The position numbers and the translations under genes are program-made. Positions 1-4,921 of a stretch of DNA of 16,457 nucleotides are shown here, piece by piece (positions within the stretch are counted from its first letter, which is position 1; every line of letters starts with the position of its first letter). The DNA comes from Sinorhizobium sp. Its GTDB lineage: Bacteria > Pseudomonadota > Alphaproteobacteria > Rhizobiales > Rhizobiaceae. The stretch is from NCBI GenBank assembly GCA_031178305.1, contig JAPSJG010000025.1, forward strand, positions 1 to 16,457, written 5' to 3'. The notes under the pieces are model-generated. The model was not told the origin of the DNA. It saw only the letters and a program-made list of their open reading frames with translations, and did no database searches.

Positions 1-1247
1 ATCGCCTTCTCATCCGCTTCATCGTCCTTGTCGTTGTAGCGCGTCATGTAGCGATTGGAGGTGAGCGTCGTCTGCGCCGCAGTCTGAGCCGTGTCGCCGA
101 CGGCGAGCGTCCCGTCCTCCAGGAAATTGAAGGCATTGGCGAGCGCTATGTAGTTCTCGTCGCCACCACCGATCGTGTTTATGTAACTGTCCGGATCATC
201 CGGGTCGCTCGTCAGAATGTTCTTGATCGTCGCGGGAACGATCGTGACACCGTTAAGGTCGAATGCGGTCCTGATGTAGTTGTAAAGGCGCGTATCGGCG
301 ACGAGCTCATTAACGGTCGTAATGCTCGCGATCTGTTCCTCGAAATAGGCCTTGTTCAGTAGGGCCGCCTGAGGCGTGACGCGGGAATTGCTGGATATGT
401 AGAGCTCGTTGGTGGCTTGCTTGTTTTCAGCCGTCTGCGCCGCGCCCGCCGCGACTGTCCCGTCCGCGTTGAAATCGAACGCCGCTGCCATCGTCAGATA
501 TTTGCTGACCGTCGCGATCGAATTGTTGTAAGTTATTATTTTCGCTTGGAGTTCCTGCCTCTCTGCGGCAGTCACGTCGCTTTCCTGAAGCCTCGCCTGT
601 GCATCAGCCTTGGCTGCCTGAAGCTCCGAGAGCTTGGGGGAAAGCACCGTATTCTCGTAGCTGTCCGGTTCGTCGGATTTGCTGGAGAGAATGTTGCGGA
701 TCGTCTGGCGTGAATAGGTGCTTTCGTCAATGCCGAATGCCGTGAAGACATAGGCCCGCAGGCGGTCGTTGTTCAGGAACTGATCGACGCTGGTAACCTC
801 ATCGATCATGACGTTGTAGTAGCGGGTTTCTTCCTTCTGGGTCTCCCCCAGATTGGCAATGCTGGTATTGTAGAGGCCGATGAGTTCGTCGAGTTGCGCC
901 TCTGTCTGCGAAACGGCGGTCCCGCCACTGAAGCTGTAGGCCATCGCAAATTCGCGATAGCGCTCGTCAGTCAGCTTGTTGGCGAAACTGTTCTCGTCGG
1001 AGAGGTCGCTTTCCAGCACCTTGCGCATGAAGGCGACCGAATCGATCATGTCCCCTAGCCCAAAGGCCGTCATCGCGTAAGAGTATAGGCGGAAATCGTC
1101 CAAGAATTCATCGACAGAAGCCACTTTGCCGATGTTCTCTTTGTAATATTGGGTGTCTCGGGCGACGATCGTCTGTTCCGATACGCGCTTGAGACTGACC
1201 TTCATGTCCCGCGCGATGAGATTGTAGTCGAGATAAGTCGAAACCAT
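1..1247 (-). CDS. DUF1217 family protein, C-terminus beyond the window
   Basis: The frame is open without a stop from an ATG at 1247 to the left edge, giving 415 visible residues; the gene is 3'-partial. It has no signal peptide or membrane segment. Three related units are visible: residues about 42-108, 151-270 and 308-384. Each starts with a pattern like SVDEFL...RLYxYxxTAFGL, followed by an R/K-x-IL-x-SDxxDxxS stretch and usually by an AxAFxFxxDGT stretch. This is the make-up of DUF1217, a family common in rhizobia and sometimes located in flagellar gene clusters; its biochemical role is not known to me. The start MVSTYLDYNLIARD resembles other family members. An in-frame ATG at 1292 would add 15 residues, but neither start has a convincing Shine-Dalgarno sequence. 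No flagellar gene is visible here, so a flagellar role cannot be inferred from context. Confidence 0.8.
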   Translation of the reverse strand, partial: MVSTYLDYNLIARDMKVSLKRVSEQTIVARDTQYYKENIGKVASVDEFLDDFRLYSYAMTAFGLGDMIDSVAFMRKVLESDLSDENSFANKLTDERYREFAMAYSFSGGTAVSQTEAQLDELIGLYNTSIANLGETQKEETRYYNVMIDEVTSVDQFLNNDRLRAYVFTAFGIDESTYSRQTIRNILSSKSDEPDSYENTVLSPKLSELQAAKADAQARLQESDVTAAERQELQAKIITYNNSIATVSKYLTMAAAFDFNADGTVAAGAAQTAENKQATNELYISSNSRVTPQAALLNKAYFEEQIASITTVNELVADTRLYNYIRTAFDLNGVTIVPATIKNILTSDPDDPDSYINTIGGGDENYIALANAFNFLEDGTLAVGDTAQTAAQTTLTSNRYMTRYNDKDDEADEKA

Positions 1248-1350
1248 GCGGCGCCCGCCAATAAGAATCGGGGACAGCCGGCGGACCGGCATCCCCATAG
1301 TCATTCAAACGGTTTCAAGGTGCCGCAGAATGCTTGTGCGGGGCTTTTCC

Positions 1351-1454
1351 TACTGCATGTCTCCTTGAATCGACCTGATTTAAGGACAAAGACATGCAGC
1401 AATTCAAAGTGCTACAGCGACCTTGCGCGTCTGATAAGACGCGCGGCGCTGTAG
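1351..1454 (-). repeat. RIME-type intergenic palindromic repeat, full-length copy 1
   Basis: This 104-bp element has two palindromes. The first, 1412-1454, starts CTACAGCG and ends CGCTGTAG with an internal GCGCGTCTGATAAGACGCGC. The second, 1353-1399, starts CTGCATGTCTCC and ends GACATGCAG. Read on the minus strand it has the same order as copy 2 at 3685-3760. This matches the RIME-like elements that are abundant between genes in Sinorhizobium chromosomes. The family name is from memory; the shared sequence and symmetry are seen directly. It carries no coding potential. Confidence 0.85.
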
Positions 1455-1478
1455 TAGCCTTTCAGTGATGTGCAAAAT

Positions 1479-1525
1479 GAGCCGGAATTCGTTCATGAAC
1501 GAGAAACCCTGACGGCTCGGTTTTT
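1479..1525 (+). terminator. Branched hairpin followed by T-run (terminator-like)
   Basis: GAGCCG at 1479-1484 pairs with CGGCTC at 1513-1518, followed by GG and TTTTT (1521-1525). The loop contains a second, perfect 14-bp palindrome, TCGTTCATGAACGA (1489-1502). It reads as a terminator on the plus strand, yet no plus-strand gene lies upstream. It could end a small RNA starting near 1455, or act as a leader element before the gene at 1673. The inner palindrome could also be a protein-binding site. Confidence 0.45.
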
Positions 1526-1672
1526 GCTAACCATCGGACGCCGCAAAGTTTTTTTAACCGCGATTTTTAAGCCGCCCGGAAGAGCCGCCGACTAATCTCC
1601 CGCCCATAGAGGACGACAAGTCCCGACGAGAAGACCGGCACCCGGCTCTCAAGGAAAACAAGGGCGATAGAA

Positions 1673-2239
1673 ATGGGCAATACACTCTCTCAACCGGCTT
1701 GGGTCGATAACACGCTGCGTCTCGACCCGAAATGCTTCCCGCAGCAGGCAAGCTATGTCTTGCGCGGCGATGTGGGCAATGTCAGCATCAGCCTCGACCG
1801 GCGTGGCGCTGTCCTTCGCAAGGTGCTACCATCCAGCGGATTGCCACTTTCAATTGCCTTGCCTGCCCGCGCCTTCAGGGGCGTGGCGGCGAGGGCCATC
1901 GACCACGGGGACGGAGAGGTTACAGTGACGCTTGAGCTCCACCATGACGATCCGGATCTTTGCATTCCGCTGCTCGTCGCACATGATTTGTCCGACATCG
2001 CGGCCGACTGGCGCGCCTGGGCAGAGGCGTACAGGATCCCGATGTTGATGGTCGAGGCGGACGGGGTTGCGCGACCGCTGGAAGAACATCTTGGCGACGT
2101 CCGCACGGCGCCGGCAAAGCCGCGCCGCCGCCATTCCTACTTCGCCGAACGCCGCCCGCGCTTTCTCGTTCGCCGCTCCACCGGCAAGCTCGGCGTGCAC
2201 ATGAAAATCGACGGTCGCGAAATCACCGCTCGGCGCTAA
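1673..2239 (+). CDS. DUF6101 family protein
   Basis: The product is a 188-residue soluble protein with no signal peptide or membrane segment. The layout LRLDP...(residues ~15-20), a basic RRGAVLRKVLP strand, LPARAFRGVAARA (~65-77), then LELHHDDPDLCIPLLVAHD and DIAADWRAWAEAYRIPMLM (~90-125) agrees with DUF6101, a family of unknown function in Rhizobiales. The C-terminal 45 residues are strongly basic (KPRRRHSYFAERRPRFLVRR), which could serve nucleic acid or membrane contacts; that is speculation. The ATG at 1673 has an AAGG-type ribosome site about 8 bases upstream. A strong hairpin follows the stop, so it is probably monocistronic. The family name is recalled from pattern, not searched. Confidence 0.75.
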   Translation: MGNTLSQPAWVDNTLRLDPKCFPQQASYVLRGDVGNVSISLDRRGAVLRKVLPSSGLPLSIALPARAFRGVAARAIDHGDGEVTVTLELHHDDPDLCIPLLVAHDLSDIAADWRAWAEAYRIPMLMVEADGVARPLEEHLGDVRTAPAKPRRRHSYFAERRPRFLVRRSTGKLGVHMKIDGREITARR

Positions 2240-2266
2240 TTCCGGGTTCCCGTCGCTCTCGATATC

Positions 2267-2294
2267 GCCGGCCGCCCCCACGGCCGGCCTTTCT
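2267..2294 (+). terminator. Intrinsic terminator of the DUF6101 gene
   Basis: GCCGGCCG (2267-2274) pairs perfectly with CGGCCGGC (2281-2288) around a 6-base loop, and is followed by CTTTCTCGTT. It lies 28 bases after the stop codon at 2239. The T-run is imperfect, but the 8-bp all-GC stem is strong. Confidence 0.7.
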
Positions 2295-2327
2295 CGTTCA
2301 AACCGACCAATACTCCGCGCCGTGACT

Positions 2328-2341
2328 GTTCCTGCAGGAAC
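2328..2341. promoter_or_regulatory. Perfect 14-bp palindrome, possible operator
   Basis: GTTCCTGCAGGAAC is perfectly self-complementary and lies about 65 bp upstream of the Shine-Dalgarno sequence at 2398-2403. It is not followed by a T-run. It could bind a dimeric regulator of the small gene downstream. The factor is unknown; the spacing does not fit the GTTC-N7-GTTC LexA box of alphaproteobacteria. Confidence 0.25.
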
Positions 2342-2407
2342 TGTCCTAAGCCCTCCTTCCTGTCACAAAGCGATCCATTGCCAAGGACATCGTCTGAAGG
2401 AGGCACC

Positions 2408-2509
2408 ATGTGCAGACTGCTGCTGACCCCACGCTCCGCCATCCGGCTTCTTCGCTATCGCATCGCCGCAAGGCTGCTGAGAGCGGACTCCAACTTGAGC
2501 TGGGCTTGA
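2408..2509 (+). CDS. Possible small protein gene with strong ribosome site; frame uncertain
   Basis: A near-ideal Shine-Dalgarno sequence, GAAGGAGG (2396-2403), precedes an ATG at 2408 (4-base spacer) and, in another frame, a GTG at 2410 (6-base spacer). The ATG frame encodes 33 residues beginning MCRLLLTPRSAIRLLRYR, rich in Leu and Arg and amphipathic-looking, ending TGA at 2507-2509; its third positions are about 80% G or C, like real genes here. The GTG frame encodes 46 residues ending LELGLKEKEAARAISAMR at TAG 2548-2550, which also looks protein-like. Either could be the gene, or the two may be halves of one gene split by a frameshift. I do not recognise a family. Confidence 0.35.
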   Translation: MCRLLLTPRSAIRLLRYRIAARLLRADSNLSWA

Positions 2510-2683
2510 AGGAGAAAGAGGCGGCGCGGGCGATCTCCGCAATGCGTTAGCGCGGGATGCGCTCACATGCGTTCGCACTGCCGCTCCATCCCCCTTTGTT
2601 TTTACCGTTTTGTGCTACGTCAGGTGATTCCACCTGCATGCAAAATGCTTCAAGCGGGCCTCCTCCGGCAGCCTGGGAACTTT

Positions 2684-3643
2684 TCAGGCCAGGCGCGCGA
2701 GAAGCGCCAGCGCGAGCCCCGCAAAGACGATCAGGCCGATGACGCTGTTGAATTTGAACAGCGCGAGGCATTGCAGCGGATCATGAATGTCGAGCACCAG
2801 AATTTGGTAGGCGAGCATCACTGCCGCAACCGCCAGCCCGAGATAGGCGAGGAAGCCGGCGCCGGCAGCGAAAAACGCGAAAAGCATTAAGACGACCGTC
2901 AGTCCATAGAGCCCGATCAGCCACGGCCGCGGATTGTCGCCGAAGCGGCGAGCGGTGGAACGGACGCCGATCAGGGCGTCGTCTTCCCTGTCCTGATAGG
3001 CATAGATCGTGTCGTAGCCGATGGTCCAGGCGATGGCAGCGGCATAGAGGATGACCGCTGCGAGCGACAAGGTTCCAAACTCCGCCGCCCAGCCCATGAT
3101 TGCCCCCCAGGAAAAGGCGAGACCAAGAAAGAATTGCGGCCAATCGGTGAACCGCTTGGCAAAGGGATAGATCGCCACCAGCGTCAGGGAGACGAGACCG
3201 ACGAAAATGGTGAACGCGTTGAACTGGAGCAGAATGATGAAGCCTGCCAGGGCCTGCAGAATCATGAAGGCCTTGGCCTGGGCGCGGGTCACACGGCCGG
3301 AAGGCAGCGGCCGCGACCGCGTGCGCGCCACTTCCATATCGATCTCGTGGTCGACGAGGTCATTATAGGTGCAGCCGGCGCCGCGCATGGCGATCGCCCC
3401 GGCGGCAAAGAGAAAGACGTGGAGGAGGAAACGGGCGGGAGAAAAACTGCCGAGGCTCGCAGCCGTCCCCCCGGCCAGCGCCGCGGACCAGAGGCAAGGC
3501 CACATCAGCAATTGCCAGCCGACCGGCCTGTCCCAGCGGGCGAGTTGCGCATAGGGCCAAAGCGCGCGAGGCAGCGCGCTGTAAACCCAGTTGTTGGACG
3601 GCGCGTCATGGACACGGCCGGAATCGACGGGCGAGCTATTCAT
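2684..3643 (-). CDS. ubiA: 4-hydroxybenzoate polyprenyltransferase
   Basis: UbiA transfers the polyprenyl side chain onto 4-hydroxybenzoate, the first membrane step of ubiquinone synthesis. The 319-residue protein is polytopic, with hydrophobic segments through residues about 45-315. Both Asp-rich prenyl-diphosphate/Mg motifs are present: NDLVDHEID (N94, D95, D98, D102) and YDTIYAYQDREDD (D211, Y214, D218, D222). The WARWDRP-type entry motif appears as LARWDRPVGW at 35-44. The ATG at 3643 has AGGG just upstream and gives an ordinary family length; an in-frame TTG at 3664 would add 7 residues and is less likely. A RIME element begins only 41 bp upstream of the start codon, so the promoter must lie in or beside it. 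The gene is divergent from the binding-protein gene at 3881. Confidence 0.95.
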   Translation of the reverse strand: MNSSPVDSGRVHDAPSNNWVYSALPRALWPYAQLARWDRPVGWQLLMWPCLWSAALAGGTAASLGSFSPARFLLHVFLFAAGAIAMRGAGCTYNDLVDHEIDMEVARTRSRPLPSGRVTRAQAKAFMILQALAGFIILLQFNAFTIFVGLVSLTLVAIYPFAKRFTDWPQFFLGLAFSWGAIMGWAAEFGTLSLAAVILYAAAIAWTIGYDTIYAYQDREDDALIGVRSTARRFGDNPRPWLIGLYGLTVVLMLFAFFAAGAGFLAYLGLAVAAVMLAYQILVLDIHDPLQCLALFKFNSVIGLIVFAGLALALLARLA

Positions 3644-3684
3644 AAGCCCTGTTTGGCCCCGCAAGGTCGAGCGGTCAAGCTCCG

Positions 3685-3760
3685 CTACAGCGCCGCGCGT
3701 CTTATCAGACGCGCAAAGGCCGCTGTAGAAATCGAGCTCGATTTAAGGAGACATGCAGTA
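3685..3760 (+). repeat. RIME-type repeat, copy 2, with an internal deletion
   Basis: The first palindrome (3685-3728, CTACAGCGCCGCGCGTCTTA onward to CGCTGTAG) is intact and nearly identical to copy 1. The second palindrome has lost its left arm: about 30 bases found in copy 1 between CTGTAG and AAATC are missing. What remains is AAATCGAGCTCGATTT (3729-3744, itself a perfect palindrome) and AAGGAGACATGCAGTA. Its orientation is opposite to copy 1. It lies in the divergent spacer between ubiA and the binding-protein gene. Confidence 0.85.
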
Positions 3761-3765
3761 GTCCT

Positions 3766-3806
3766 GCCGATCACATCGGCTGACACTTAGAATAGAAGCT
3801 TATTAC
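3766..3806 (+). promoter_or_regulatory. Candidate promoter with inverted repeat for the binding-protein/GGDEF-EAL operon
   Basis: GCCGAT-CAC-ATCGGC (3766-3780) is a perfect 6-bp inverted repeat. It abuts CTGACA (3780-3785), a fair -35 match, followed 15 bases later by TATTAC (3801-3806), a fair -10 match. The 15-base spacer is short for a sigma-70 promoter, so this is tentative. The repeat could be an operator overlapping the -35 region. The leader to the ATG at 3881 would be about 70 bases. Confidence 0.3.
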
Positions 3807-3880
3807 AGATGCCGCTCCCCGTAAGCATTCTTCAATTTTTGCCGGCTACCCTCAGCATGAGGGCTAAAGGGGGGTTGAGC

Positions 3881-4921
3881 ATGAGAGGGCGCGCGACGAT
3901 TACCGTTTTCCTGGCCACGCTCATCGGTGCGTCGGCGAGCCATGCGGAAACGCTCAACCTGCTGATCTGGGAAGCCTATATCGACCAGGTTCTCGTCGAT
4001 CGCTGGACGCAAAAGACCGGTGTAACGATCCATCAGATAAACTTTGATAGTGACGACGCCCGCGACGAGATACTCGCTGGAGGGGGCGGCAATGTCGATG
4101 TTGTGATTGTGGACGAGAACGGCGCAGAGCTTTTCGGCAACAAGGGCGTCCTTGAACCGCTCTCCCCGGCCAATCTGCCCGTGCTGAAGGACTACGCGCC
4201 GGAGTGGACCGATCGCTGCGCCGGATATGGCCTTCCGTACTTCTCGGGGACTGTCGGCATTCTCTATCGCTCCGATGTCGTGGAAGAGCCGCCGACATCC
4301 TGGCACGATCTGATGAGCCCTCGGCCGGGGCTCAAAAAGCACATTGCCATGTTCAGCGACCACAGCGAACTGTTCGTTCCGCCTTTGATGCTGCTTGGCG
4401 CGTCCATCAATGCCAACGACACCGAGAGCCTGAGGGCTGCCTTCGGCACTTTGAAGGCACAGGCGCCGTTCGTGCTGACCTACAATTATGTCATTACCGC
4501 CATACAGGACCCCGCCATCGCCAAGGAAATCCACATGGCACTCGGTTACAGTGGCGATCAGCACGTCCTTAATGACAAGGTCGGCACGCCGGGCTTGTGG
4601 CGCTACTCGGTTCCGAAGGAGGGTACTCTCTCCTGGCTCGACTGCGTGTCGATCATTGCCGCATCGCCGCAAAAGAAGCGAGCGCAGGAGTTCCTGGAAT
4701 TCATCGGCTCGTCGGAAGGCGCCGCCGCCAATGCGCTGGCCATGACGATGCCAACCACGAGCACAGCAGCGCTGAAGCTGCTGCCGCACGAAGTGCGCTC
4801 CGATCCCGAAATCTATCCGTCGGCGGAGGTTCTGGCCAGAAGCGAGTTCCAGCGGCAGCTGTCGATCGAATCCGTCCAAGCGCGCAGGCGCATTATCAGC
4901 ACGTTGGCGAATTTTCAGTGA
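3881..4921 (+). CDS. PotD/NspS-like periplasmic polyamine-type binding protein
   Basis: This 346-residue protein has a signal peptide (residues 1-22, ending ASASHA) and the fold pattern of PotD-type periplasmic solute-binding proteins. The mature start LNLLIWEAYIDQVLVDRW corresponds to the PotD start containing NWTEYV. Residues matching the polyamine contacts of E. coli PotD are present: the D-x-x-E pair at D160 and E163 (SDHSELF), and W252 and D254 (SWLDCVSI), with Y223 where PotD has a Trp. No ABC permease or ATPase gene is adjacent; instead the stop overlaps the start of a GGDEF-EAL receptor gene. That is the arrangement of NspS-MbaA in Vibrio cholerae, where NspS signals and does not transport. 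I chose the ATG at 3881 because AAAGGGGGG lies about 8 bases upstream and it begins a clean signal peptide; earlier in-frame ATGs at 3809 and 3857 fit worse. The exact ligand (norspermidine, spermidine, putrescine or other) cannot be read from sequence. Confidence 0.88.
   Translation: MRGRATITVFLATLIGASASHAETLNLLIWEAYIDQVLVDRWTQKTGVTIHQINFDSDDARDEILAGGGGNVDVVIVDENGAELFGNKGVLEPLSPANLPVLKDYAPEWTDRCAGYGLPYFSGTVGILYRSDVVEEPPTSWHDLMSPRPGLKKHIAMFSDHSELFVPPLMLLGASINANDTESLRAAFGTLKAQAPFVLTYNYVITAIQDPAIAKEIHMALGYSGDQHVLNDKVGTPGLWRYSVPKEGTLSWLDCVSIIAASPQKKRAQEFLEFIGSSEGAAANALAMTMPTTSTAALKLLPHEVRSDPEIYPSAEVLARSEFQRQLSIESVQARRRIISTLANFQ

Larger units (their letters stand above)
1248..1672. other. Divergent intergenic region
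   Basis: This 425-bp spacer separates the minus-strand DUF1217 gene from the plus-strand DUF6101 gene, so it should hold promoters for both. It contains RIME copy 1 (1351-1454) and a branched hairpin with a T-run (1479-1525), described separately. AT-rich patches lie at about 1550-1570. I see no clear -35/-10 pair and no credible reading frame. Confidence 0.6.
2240..2683. other. Intergenic region after DUF6101 and after ubiA
   Basis: This 444-bp convergent spacer holds the DUF6101 terminator (2267-2294), a perfect 14-bp palindrome (2328-2341) and a strong Shine-Dalgarno sequence with short overlapping reading frames (2399-2550). From about 2551 to 2683 I see nothing I can assign, and no clear terminator for ubiA. 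Confidence 0.5.

Noticed and set aside
2337..2363. GGAAC as a -35 box of an RpoE2-type extracytoplasmic-function promoter
   Set aside because: No CGTT-like -10 box occurs at the needed distance; GGAAC here is just half of the palindrome at 2328-2341.
4597..4917. N-terminal extension of the GGDEF-EAL protein
   Set aside because: These 107 in-frame codons are the out-of-frame copy of the binding-protein gene; the first membrane segment starts right after the GTG at 4918, which overlaps the upstream stop.
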